Below, piece by piece: positions 1 through 5,714 of a stretch of DNA of 5,734 nt. This DNA is from Mucilaginibacter sp. (GTDB taxonomy: Bacteria > Bacteroidota > Bacteroidia > Sphingobacteriales > Sphingobacteriaceae). How positions within the stretch are numbered: the first letter of the stretch is position 1; each line of letters starts with the position of its first letter. The translations under genes were made by a program, and so were the position numbers. Below the pieces are notes generated by a model. That model had not been told where the DNA came from, made no database searches, and saw only the letters and a list, made by a program, of their open reading frames with translations. The DNA lies in contig JAICXZ010000237.1 of assembly GCA_025934475.1 (NCBI GenBank), positions 1 through 5,734 of the forward strand. Reading direction: 5' to 3'.

Positions 1-5
1 AAATC

Positions 6-1358
6 ATGGGAAAAACTACTAAATATATCCTGATCATACTTGGGGCAATTGTAGTACTGCTAATGGTGCTGAAAATAACCGGCGTCATTGGCAAACAACA
101 AAAAACGCAAGTGGCTACCGAAAAAGCTGCCGACAAGACGATCAACGAAATTGTATCTGCCAGCGGCAAGATCAAGGCCCACGTTGAGGTAAAGATCAGC
201 CCCGAAGTATCAGGCGAGGTGGTTGAATTGCCTGTACATGAGGGCGACATGGTTAAGAAAGGACAGCTGCTTTGTAAGGTTAGGCCGGATATCCTGAAAT
301 CGGAGTTTGATCGTACCGAAGCAGCTTACAATACACAAAAAGCGGCTGTTGAAAATGCCAACCAGATGCTTGCACAATCGCAGGCCACTTATGATAACCA
401 GGCTTCTATCTATAATCGCGATAAAGTGCTTTATGATAAAAAAGTACTTACTGCCGCTGAATTTGAGGCTGCCAGAGCCAGCTACATGGGCGCAAAAGCA
501 TCGCTGGAAGCTTCCAAGCAAAACCTTATAGGTGCAAAATACGGTTTGGCTCAGTCTGAAGCATCAGTTAAAGAAGCAAATGGCAACCTGGTAAAAACCA
601 CTATTTATTCGCCTGTTGACGGTGTGATATCAAAGCTTTCGATCCAAAAAGGTGAACGCGTATTAGGTACGCAGCAATTTGCCGGTACCGAGATTATGAC
701 CATCTCCGATTTGAACCAACTGGATGCCACAGTAGATGTGAACGAAAACGACATCAACCGTATAAAATTGGGCGATTCGGCTAAAGTTCAGGTAGATGCT
801 TTTACCAATAAATTATTCGCAGGAACGGTAATCGAAATAGGCAGTGCAGCCAATGTAGTAGGCAACACGGCCGACCAGGTAACCAACTTTACTGTGAAGG
901 TGAGAATAGATCCAAAATCATATGAAGGTTTGCTGAACAAATCCGCTGCTAATGTTTCGCCTTTCCGGCCGGGATTAACCGCAACCGTTGATATCAACAC
1001 CAACCACGCTAAGGGGCTGGCTGTGCCAATCCAGGCAGTTACTACCCGCGAGGACAAAAAACCGGATAATGGTGCACCCAAAACCGACAACTCATCTTCA
1101 AGTGATGATAACAAGCAAAAGTCGGCATCTGCTTCTATCACCAAAGAATATGTGTTTGTTTACAGCGCCGGTAAAGTAAAGCAGGTGCAGGTAACCACCG
1201 GAATCCAGGATGATAGCTATATCCAGATACTTTCGGGGGTAAAAGATGGAGATGAAGTTGTTTCAGCTCCATACCAGGCTATATCCAAAACGCTTGCAGA
1301 TAAAATGGATGTTGAGAAAGTGGACAAAAGCAAGCTGTTTAATGCCAATGGACAGTAA
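6..1358 (+). CDS. HlyD/MacA-type periplasmic adaptor subunit of a tripartite efflux pump
   Basis: Membrane-fusion protein expected to link an inner-membrane transporter to a TolC-like outer-membrane channel and so export drugs, lipids or peptides. Visible layout over 450 residues: a short N-terminus and one membrane anchor at about 7-27; a first lipoyl half-motif at 64-94 (SPEVSGEVVELPVHEGD); an Ala/Gln/Lys-rich helical hairpin (coiled coil) at about 98-193; a second lipoyl half at 198-222 (YSPVDGVISKLSIQKGERV); a beta-barrel domain at about 238-333; and a membrane-proximal domain at about 380-425. A Ser/Asp/Lys-rich low-complexity linker at about 346-378 interrupts the C-terminal part and is longer than usual. 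The ATG at 6 sits directly before the membrane anchor, so the gene looks complete. The transporter and TolC partners are not in the window; a terminator follows downstream, so they are probably upstream. The single anchor without a lipobox favours the ABC-linked MacA-like type over the RND type, but this is not certain. Substrate unknown. Confidence 0.93.
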   Translation: MGKTTKYILIILGAIVVLLMVLKITGVIGKQQKTQVATEKAADKTINEIVSASGKIKAHVEVKISPEVSGEVVELPVHEGDMVKKGQLLCKVRPDILKSEFDRTEAAYNTQKAAVENANQMLAQSQATYDNQASIYNRDKVLYDKKVLTAAEFEAARASYMGAKASLEASKQNLIGAKYGLAQSEASVKEANGNLVKTTIYSPVDGVISKLSIQKGERVLGTQQFAGTEIMTISDLNQLDATVDVNENDINRIKLGDSAKVQVDAFTNKLFAGTVIEIGSAANVVGNTADQVTNFTVKVRIDPKSYEGLLNKSAANVSPFRPGLTATVDINTNHAKGLAVPIQAVTTREDKKPDNGAPKTDNSSSSDDNKQKSASASITKEYVFVYSAGKVKQVQVTTGIQDDSYIQILSGVKDGDEVVSAPYQAISKTLADKMDVEKVDKSKLFNANGQ

Positions 1359-1398
1359 CGAAAATTATTGATTTACTGAATTATTGAATAGGTGAGTT

Positions 1399-1448
1399 GT
1401 CAATAGTGAGTGAATCAATGACTTAATGACGAATGACCCAATGACCAA
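1399..1448. repeat. AATGAC-type degenerate repeat block, copy 1
   Basis: AATGAC starts at 1417, 1425, 1432 and 1440, a spacing of 8, 7 and 8 bases. Positions 1415-1448 match 1621-1654 at 31 of 34 bases in direct orientation. Just upstream, 1399-1412 matches 1598-1611 at 12 of 14 bases. The block lies between the efflux adaptor stop codon and the terminator, and no coding role is visible. Confidence 0.75.
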
Positions 1449-1483
1449 ATAAGTTTACATTAATCGTTTCTAAATACAAATCG

Positions 1484-1520
1484 AAAAGGGGCCCGTGCAA
1501 TGCATGGGCTCTTTTATTTT
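1484..1520 (+). terminator. Rho-independent terminator after the efflux adaptor gene
   Basis: GCCCGTGC (1491-1498) pairs with GCATGGGC (1502-1509) with one G-U pair and a 3-base AAT loop. The stem extends outward through GGG/TCT and AAA/TTT to about 1485 and 1515. The strand after the stem is T-rich (TTTTATTTT to 1520). It lies about 125 bases after the adaptor stop, so it probably ends that operon and separates it from gpsA. The A-rich 5' side could also allow some function on the opposite strand. Confidence 0.85.
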
Positions 1521-1597
1521 GCGACTATCTGTCCGCCTTGTTACATCGCACCCCATACTCAGATCCGGACGGACAACCAATGATTCAATAGTGAATA

Positions 1598-1654
1598 GTC
1601 AATGGTAAGTGGCAAATGAGTCAATGACCTAATGACTAATGCCCCAATGACCAA
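1598..1654. repeat. AATGAC-type degenerate repeat block, copy 2
   Basis: This is a direct, diverged copy of the block at 1399-1448. AATGA-like units start at 1615, 1623, 1631, 1638 (as AATGCC) and 1646, again 7-8 bases apart. Relative to copy 1 it has 7 extra bases between its two conserved parts (1612-1620 against 1413-1414), which equals about one repeat unit and suggests unit gain or loss. Confidence 0.75.
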
Positions 1655-1674
1655 TCAGTGGAATCGTAAAATTT

Positions 1675-1738
1675 ATACATTTGCACATCCGCATATTTGC
1701 ACATCTGCACATTCGCACATTTGCATATCTGCACATCT
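1675..1738. repeat. 8-bp-period GCACAT tandem array in the gpsA leader
   Basis: GCACAT or GCATAT starts at 1683, 1691, 1699, 1707, 1715, 1723 and 1731, exactly every 8 bases, with two variable pyrimidines between cores (GCAYATYY). A degenerate eighth unit, ATACATTT, occupies 1675-1682. The array ends 5 bases before the gpsA start codon. On the plus strand it contains few G residues and no ATG, so as an mRNA leader it would be largely unstructured. Confidence 0.9.
1676..1683 (+). promoter_or_regulatory. Candidate Bacteroidota -7 element for gpsA
   Basis: TACATTTG matches the Bacteroidota TAnnTTTG consensus exactly and is formed by the first, degenerate unit of the GCACAT array. No TTTG or TTG is seen at the expected -33 distance (around 1653-1656), so support is partial. 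If real, the mRNA would start near 1688-1692 and carry most of the octamer array as its leader. gpsA needs a promoter somewhere after the terminator at 1520. Confidence 0.4.
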
Positions 1739-1743
1739 AAACA

Positions 1744-2751
1744 ATGATCGGGCAACGAAACAGGATATTGGTCGTAGGCGGGGGCAGCTGGGCGACTGCG
1801 AATATTAAAATGCTCTGCGATAATCCCATCGAAAAGGAAATTTTCTGGTGGATGCGAAACGAACAGGCGGCTGCGCATGTGCAGCAGTTCGGGCATAACC
1901 CCAATTACCTGAGCTCGGTCGAGATCAAGGTTCCCGCAAAAAATATTTCCACCAATCTCAAAGAGCTTCTTGATAAAGCCGACATCGTATTACTCAACGT
2001 TCCTGCTGCATTTTTAAAAGAAGCCCTGGATGGAATAACTCCTGCTGATTTCGAAGGCAAAAAGGTTGTCTCTGCCATTAAAGGCATAGTACCGGATGAG
2101 AATCTGATCATCGGCGAATTCATCAATCAGCATTACGGTGTATCATTCGATGATTTTATAGTGATCAGCGGACCATGCCATGCCGAAGAAGTAGCACTGG
2201 AGAAGCTTTCTTATCTCACTATAGCATCCGGCGATACGGAGCTTGCGGCCGAATTTGCCGGCATGTTAACCACGCGTTACATTAATACCGTTGTTTCCGA
2301 AGATATCTGGGGTACCGAATACGCCGCCGTGCTTAAAAACGTTTATGCGATGGCAAGCGGAATTTGTCACGGCGTGGGTTATGGCGACAATTTTCAGTCG
2401 GTACTTATATCAAACGCTATCCGCGAATTGGAACGCTTTGTTTCTGTTGTTCATCCCATCGACCGCGACATTAAAGAATCTGCTTATTTAGGCGACCTCC
2501 TGGTAACAGCTTACTCCCAATTTAGTCGCAACAGAACTTTCGGCAATATGATTGGTAAGGGTTATACCGTAAAATCGGCACAGCTCGAAATGAACATGAT
2601 TGCTGAGGGTTATTACGCTGTAAATTGCCTGCATGAAGTTAATAAACAGTACAATGTGTTTATGCCAATCTGCAGCGCCGTGTACGCTATTCTGTACGAA
2701 AAACGAAATCCAGCACTCGAAATGAAACATTTGGCAGGGCAATTGAGTTAA
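1744..2751 (+). CDS. gpsA: Glycerol-3-phosphate dehydrogenase [NAD(P)+]
   Basis: Cytoplasmic enzyme that interconverts dihydroxyacetone phosphate and sn-glycerol-3-phosphate with NAD(P)H, supplying the backbone for phospholipids. The 335-residue length is normal for the family. Visible motifs: the dinucleotide-binding Rossmann loop VVGGGSWATA (10-19); NVPAAFLKEAL (85-95); SAIKGI (110-115); SGPCHAEEV (142-150), equivalent to the family SGPxxAxEV; VLKNVYAMASGICHGVGYGDN (196-216) with the probable catalytic Lys198; the substrate-binding segment SRNRTFGNMIGKG (261-273); and EGYYAVNCLHEV (288-299) followed by a MPIC helix. The Rossmann loop has Ala where many family members have Gly (GGGSWGTA). 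I recall the Ala form as common in Bacteroidota. The ATG at 1744 puts the glycine loop 11 residues from the start, which fits. It lies 27 bases before the small secreted gene and may be co-transcribed with it. The 8-bp array lies directly upstream. Confidence 0.96.
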   Translation: MIGQRNRILVVGGGSWATANIKMLCDNPIEKEIFWWMRNEQAAAHVQQFGHNPNYLSSVEIKVPAKNISTNLKELLDKADIVLLNVPAAFLKEALDGITPADFEGKKVVSAIKGIVPDENLIIGEFINQHYGVSFDDFIVISGPCHAEEVALEKLSYLTIASGDTELAAEFAGMLTTRYINTVVSEDIWGTEYAAVLKNVYAMASGICHGVGYGDNFQSVLISNAIRELERFVSVVHPIDRDIKESAYLGDLLVTAYSQFSRNRTFGNMIGKGYTVKSAQLEMNMIAEGYYAVNCLHEVNKQYNVFMPICSAVYAILYEKRNPALEMKHLAGQLS

Positions 2752-2778
2752 TATTACGTTAACTTTAATTCACTACCA

Positions 2779-3084
2779 ATGAATAGATTAATCAAGACCG
2801 CCCTGTTCTCGGGGGCAATGTTATTTGCCGTTCAAGGGATGGCGAGTACCATCAAAAGCGACACGACCAAGGTCGGAAAAGTAACACGAAAAGTGGGGAA
2901 CCAGGTTGCAAATACTGCAGCCAATACTGACTCCCATATTGTCGATAAAAAGTTTCACGACAAACGCGGGCCTCACGGCGAAACTGTTTACATCAATAAA
3001 CATTCGCACTACTATTACATCAATAAAAAAGGCCATCGGGTTTACATTACGAAGGCTCAGATGAAAGATGAAAAAGAGGACTAA
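2779..3084 (+). CDS. Small secreted basic protein with YINK-rich C-terminus
   Basis: A 101-residue protein of unknown function. The first ~22 residues look like a Sec signal peptide: NRLIK, then a hydrophobic stretch to GMA, with likely cleavage near A22/S23. The mature part is Lys-rich: a Thr/Val/Lys region (24-50), then GPHGETVYINK (64-74), YYYINKKGHRVYITK (78-92) and an acidic tail KDEKED. The C-terminal half contains three short Y-I-N/T-K strands and resembles, by eye, the small GPxG...YYIN..G...Y domain known as the PBCV-specific basic adaptor type. That assignment is tentative. It has no Cys and no lipobox, so a periplasmic or exported soluble product is expected. It starts 27 bases after gpsA on the same strand and is probably read from the same transcript. 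The ATG at 2779 is chosen because it opens the signal peptide. Confidence 0.8.
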   Translation: MNRLIKTALFSGAMLFAVQGMASTIKSDTTKVGKVTRKVGNQVANTAANTDSHIVDKKFHDKRGPHGETVYINKHSHYYYINKKGHRVYITKAQMKDEKED

Positions 3085-3102
3085 ATTTTAAATAAAAATA
3101 CG

Positions 3103-3174
3103 ATGAGCAAATACGTACTCATACTGATCCACGTAGCTTGCGCCATTGTATTGTTATGCGAATCGTTTGTCTAA
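3103..3174 (+). CDS. Possible 23-residue hydrophobic membrane micropeptide
   Basis: A 23-codon frame starts 18 bases after the previous stop codon and ends with TAA just before the terminator hairpin. Its product begins MSKY and continues with VLILIHVACAIVLL, enough for one membrane-spanning helix, then CESFV. The A/T-rich bases before the ATG resemble the leaders of Bacteroidota genes. It could be a real small membrane protein co-transcribed with the secreted protein, or a chance frame. The two cysteines lie in contexts (VAC, LLC) that are poor lipoprotein boxes. I recognise no family. Evidence is limited to position, composition and charge pattern (Lys near the N-terminus, hydrophobic core). 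Confidence 0.35.
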   Translation: MSKYVLILIHVACAIVLLCESFV

Positions 3175-3181
3175 AAACCAC

Positions 3182-3216
3182 AAAAAACCCCGTTGTCATT
3201 GCTGAACAACGGGGTT
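3182..3216 (-). terminator. Rho-independent terminator of the DEAD-box helicase gene
   Basis: A perfect 11-bp stem, AACCCCGTTGT (3186-3196) against ACAACGGGGTT (3206-3216), closes a 9-base loop. Read on the minus strand the stem is followed by a run of T (the A-run at 3182-3187 on the plus strand), the classic form. It lies about 80 bases past the helicase stop. On the plus strand there is no T-run after the stem, so it would be a weak terminator for the gpsA side. Confidence 0.85.
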
Positions 3217-3295
3217 AACTAAACTAAACCTAAAACTAAGTCTTTATAGTGATTTGTTAACTAGTTAATTGGTTAACTAGTCACAAGTTAACTAA
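3214..3295. repeat. Four GTTAACTA copies, two framing a palindrome, in the helicase 3' region
   Basis: GTTAACTA occurs at 3214, 3256, 3272 and 3287. Between two of the copies, ACTAGTTAA (3260-3268) and TTAACTAGT (3273-3281) form a perfect 9-bp inverted repeat with a TTGG loop. It sits between the helicase stop codon and its terminator, so the transcript would carry this AT-rich hairpin in its 3' untranslated part. There is no T-run next to it, so it is not a typical terminator. Confidence 0.6.
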
Positions 3296-3296
3296 C

Positions 3297-5135
3297 TCAA
3301 AACCTCCTGCGGCGTTCGCCACGATCTTCGCGGCGTTTGCCTGAGAAATCGCGGAAGCCACCGCTATGGCTGCCTGAGCGCTCTCTGCTTCCACCTTCGC
3401 GATTGCCGCCGTTATGACCAGAGCCATTACGGAAACCGCCTTCTCTTCTATCCCCGCCTTCGCGCTTTTTATAGTTAGACGCACCACCACGTCTTTCGTT
3501 ACTACTTTCGCCAGAAATTTCTATGCGAACTTCGCGACCATGGAAATCAGTGCCTTTGAAGCCATTTTGTACCTTTTGCACATCATCATTCGATACTTCG
3601 AAGAACGAATAAACACCCTTCACGTCAATCTTGCCAACAGTTTTACCGCTAATCTTGGTGTTGTTGCAGATATAACCCAGCAGGTCGCCGCGGGTAAACC
3701 CGTCAACCGAGCCTAAATTGATGAACAGGCGGGTAAAATCCGAACGCATGCCAGTACGGTTAAAACGATCGCCCCTGTCGCCTTCAGCGCGTGGCCTTTC
3801 ATCAACCGGTGCATTTAAGTCTGGTGCATTCTTATAATAATCAAGGAAGCTATTGAACTCGAGCGACGCAAACCGTTTGATGATCTCTTCTTTGCTCAGG
3901 TCGTTAAACTCGTCCATGATACGCGGCAGGTATTGTTCAATTTGCTGCTCATTCACCTCAACATTGTGTACTTTATGTATCAGCGCAAACAGTTGTTTCT
4001 CTACCACATCAAAACCGGTAGGGATTTCGATTTTAGCAAAGCGCTTGCCTATTACCTTCTCTATCTGGCGAATTTTACCTAATTCTTTACCGTTGATGAT
4101 CGATATCGAAACACCGGTTTTGCCCGCACGAGCAGTACGACCGCTGCGGTGAGTGTAATTCTCGATCTCGTCAGGTAATGAGTAGTTGATAACGTGTGTA
4201 ACGTCATTTACGTCGATACCACGGGCAGCTACGTCAGTCGCAATCAGCAATTGGAGGCTGCGCTCACGGTAACGTTTCATTACCTTATCACGCTGCTGCT
4301 GCGACAAGTCGCCATGCAGTGAATCAGCATTGTAACCGTCCTTGATCAGGGCCTCGGCAATTTCCTGGGTCTCGATCTTGGTGCGGCAAAATACGATACC
4401 GAAGATTTCAGGATTGAAATCGACGATACGTTTAAAAGCAGCATATTTATCACGTGCACGTACCACATAGTACTCGTGCTCGATATTGGCATTGCCGGTA
4501 TTTTTTGAGCCCATTGTCAGCTCGTAAGGATCGGTCATGTATTTATTGGCGATCCTGCGAACCTCAGAAGGCATGGTGGCCGAAAACAGCCATGTTTTTT
4601 TGTCTTCCGGAGTTTCCGACAAAATATTGTCAATGTCTTCCTGGAAGCCCATGTTGAGCATCTCGTCGGCCTCGTCCAATACAACGTACTTTACGCCGCT
4701 GAAATTGATAGCGCCACGATTGATGATATCCAGCATACGTCCCGGCGTAGCTACAACAATCTGTACGCCACGGCGGATCTGGTGCAACTGGTCAGAAATA
4801 CTTGCACCGCCATATACAGCCACAACATGCACGTTGCGGGTATTTTTTGCATAATTTTTCAGATCGTTGGTGATCTGTAAACAAAGTTCGCGGGTAGGGC
4901 ACAATACTAGCGCCTGCGGATGATTTTCTTCGAAATCAAGTAATTCCAACAGTGGAAGTCCAAAAGCAGCGGTCTTGCCGGTCCCGGTTTGGGCCAATCC
5001 GACAAAATCGTTGCTGCCTGATAACAAAACAGGAATAGACTGCTCCTGTATGGGCGTAGGATTTTCGAATCCTAAATCAGAGATGGCATTAACAATTTCA
5101 TGACGGATCCCCAGTTCAATAAAAGGGTTGTTCAT
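3297..5135 (-). CDS. deaD: DEAD-box ATP-dependent RNA helicase with DbpA-like domain and RGG tail
   Basis: Cytoplasmic RNA helicase that uses ATP to unwind short RNA duplexes; the DeaD/CsdA group acts in ribosome assembly, mRNA decay and cold adaptation. From the chosen start it has 612 residues. Motifs in order: Q motif GFENPTPIQ (22-30), motif I AQTGTGKT (48-55), Ia PTREL (80-84), GG (109-110), TPGR (130-133), DEAD (154-157), SAT (185-187), IVFCRTK (247-253), ATDVAARGID (299-308), HRSGRTARAG (329-338). All key residues are present. A DbpA-type RNA-binding domain fits 465-541 (DFTRLFINLGSVDGF...GRVRIEI-like pattern). The tail 546-612 is Arg/Gly-rich with RGG, REGG and a final RRRRF. The open frame extends upstream to 5237, but the promoter lies inside that extension and the extra residues resemble no family N-terminus, so I start at the ATG of MNNPFIELG. 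The gene is convergent with gpsA. Confidence 0.95.
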   Translation of the reverse strand: MNNPFIELGIRHEIVNAISDLGFENPTPIQEQSIPVLLSGSNDFVGLAQTGTGKTAAFGLPLLELLDFEENHPQALVLCPTRELCLQITNDLKNYAKNTRNVHVVAVYGGASISDQLHQIRRGVQIVVATPGRMLDIINRGAINFSGVKYVVLDEADEMLNMGFQEDIDNILSETPEDKKTWLFSATMPSEVRRIANKYMTDPYELTMGSKNTGNANIEHEYYVVRARDKYAAFKRIVDFNPEIFGIVFCRTKIETQEIAEALIKDGYNADSLHGDLSQQQRDKVMKRYRERSLQLLIATDVAARGIDVNDVTHVINYSLPDEIENYTHRSGRTARAGKTGVSISIINGKELGKIRQIEKVIGKRFAKIEIPTGFDVVEKQLFALIHKVHNVEVNEQQIEQYLPRIMDEFNDLSKEEIIKRFASLEFNSFLDYYKNAPDLNAPVDERPRAEGDRGDRFNRTGMRSDFTRLFINLGSVDGFTRGDLLGYICNNTKISGKTVGKIDVKGVYSFFEVSNDDVQKVQNGFKGTDFHGREVRIEISGESSNERRGGASNYKKREGGDRREGGFRNGSGHNGGNREGGSRERSGSHSGGFRDFSGKRREDRGERRRRF

Positions 5136-5176
5136 GAATTTAAATAACGAATCTGGCAACATCGCCAAATCGGCCG

Positions 5177-5207
5177 CAAAGGTACGACTATTATTTGCCA
5201 ATTCAAA
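5177..5207 (-). promoter_or_regulatory. Bacteroidota-type promoter of the helicase gene
   Basis: On the minus strand, TTTG (5207-5204) is followed after 19 bases by TACCTTTG (5184-5177). This matches the Bacteroidota -33/-7 pattern TTTG-N19-TAnnTTTG exactly. Transcription should start near 5169-5173, giving a leader of roughly 35 bases before the ATG at 5135. This placement rules out the longer open-frame start at 5237 for this transcript. Confidence 0.75.
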
Positions 5208-5268
5208 TACCGGGAGAGGAAATAGGAAATATGACAATTGGATAGTAAATGATAACCTTTATCCAACC

Positions 5269-5451
5269 CGTCATGGCGAGGAACATACTAACTCTGAACT
5301 GTGCCAGTCAACGAACCTAGATTCTTTTCAAATGACGATCTTGTAAATTATAGACAAAAAAGCAATGAACAGCTTGCGGGATTTCGTTCAATAACATCGG
5401 CAAGGACAATTGATTTGCATGTGCAGAGTTAGTTCGTTCCTCGCCATGACG
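5269..5451. mobile_element. MITE-like element with 28-bp terminal inverted repeats
   Basis: The left end 5269-5296 and the right end 5424-5451 are inverted copies matching at 26 of 28 bases. The outer 16 bases (CGTCATGGCGAGGAAC) are identical. The 127-bp interior has no gene that I can support. No clear target-site duplication is visible at the flanks. The outer sequence resembles the CGTCATTGCGAGG-type dispersed repeats that I recall from many bacterial genomes, including Bacteroidota. It sits between the helicase promoter and the antitoxin-like gene. It could be a non-autonomous transposon relic or a REP-like palindromic unit. The long inverted repeat could also fold as RNA. Confidence 0.65.
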
Positions 5452-5487
5452 TTCTTATTTTCCATGCGCGACTATCACATCACATTG

Positions 5488-5495
5488 TACCTTTA
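5488..5495 (+). promoter_or_regulatory. Weak candidate -7 element for the antitoxin-like gene
   Basis: TACCTTTA matches the Bacteroidota TAnnTTTG element at all but the last base and lies 21 bases before the ATG at 5517. No TTTG is seen at the -33 distance. If used, the leader would be only about 15 bases long. Confidence 0.25.
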
Positions 5496-5516
5496 TGCAT
5501 ATTTTTCAACAAGATT

Positions 5517-5714
5517 ATGGCACCTGAAGAATGGGATGAACTTCCAGATAAGCTAAAAGACGCAATCAACGAAGGTTTGGAACAGGCTGAAGCAGGACAA
5601 GGAATACCGGCATCAGAATTCTTCAAGAAAATACGCAAAAAATATGGTTTAGATAAACTAAAAGATTGGTGGGATGATATTGACTCAAAAGAACTGAAAT
5701 CGAAGAAGGCTTAG
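5517..5714 (+). CDS. Small antitoxin-like protein (ParD/RelB-module type), function tentative
   Basis: A 65-residue, highly charged, helical protein. Residues 16-45 (AINEGLEQAEAGQGIPASEF then FKKIRKKYGL) follow the pattern EGLxxxxxGxGIPxxExxxxIRKKYG that I know from the C-terminal halves of small antitoxins paired with ParE/RelE toxins. The N-terminal part (EEWDELPDKLKD) is too short for a full ribbon-helix-helix domain. A Trp/Asp/Lys-rich tail (KLKDWWDDIDSKELKSKKA) follows. No in-frame ATG lies upstream as far as about 5463, so the ATG at 5517 is used. No toxin gene is visible because the window ends 20 bases after the stop. The last codons overlap a second antitoxin-like segment in another frame, so this gene may be truncated by a frameshift. 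It could also be a free-standing protein unrelated to toxins. Confidence 0.6.
   Translation: MAPEEWDELPDKLKDAINEGLEQAEAGQGIPASEFFKKIRKKYGLDKLKDWWDDIDSKELKSKKA

Larger units (their letters stand above)
1359..1743. other. Repeat-filled 385-bp intergenic spacer between the efflux adaptor and gpsA
   Basis: No convincing gene was found on either strand. The spacer holds, in order, an AATGAC-type repeat block, an intrinsic terminator, about 60 bp without recognised signals, a second AATGAC-type block, and an 8-bp-period GCACAT array ending 8 bases before the gpsA ATG. A minus-strand open frame of 86 codons (1636-1896) crosses the array, but it overlaps gpsA antisense and its N-V-Q-M-C-K-type repeats are only the DNA repeat translated, so I do not call it a gene. 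Confidence 0.75.

Noticed and set aside
788..1144. Minus-strand open frame antisense to the efflux adaptor
   Set aside because: It is a shadow of the well-supported plus-strand gene; no family pattern and no promoter.
1530..1575. TGTCCG (1530-1535) and CGGACA (1570-1575) as a possible hairpin
   Set aside because: A 6-bp stem with a loop of over 30 bases is too weak to call.
1399..1738. CRISPR-like array
   Set aside because: Units are only 7-8 bases long with no unique spacers, so this is degenerate tandem repeat DNA and not a CRISPR array.
1636..1896. Minus-strand 86-codon open frame with repeated N-V-Q-M-C-K-like peptides
   Set aside because: The peptide repeats are only the 8-bp DNA array read in translation, and the rest is antisense to gpsA.
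2730..2767. Possible promoter for the secreted protein gene: TTTG at 2730 and TAACTTTA at 2760
   Set aside because: The spacing is 26 bases instead of about 19, the last base of the -7 element is wrong, and the predicted leader would be only a few bases.
3414..4152. Plus-strand open frames of about 100 codons opposite the helicase
   Set aside because: They lie entirely antisense to conserved helicase motifs and resemble no protein family.
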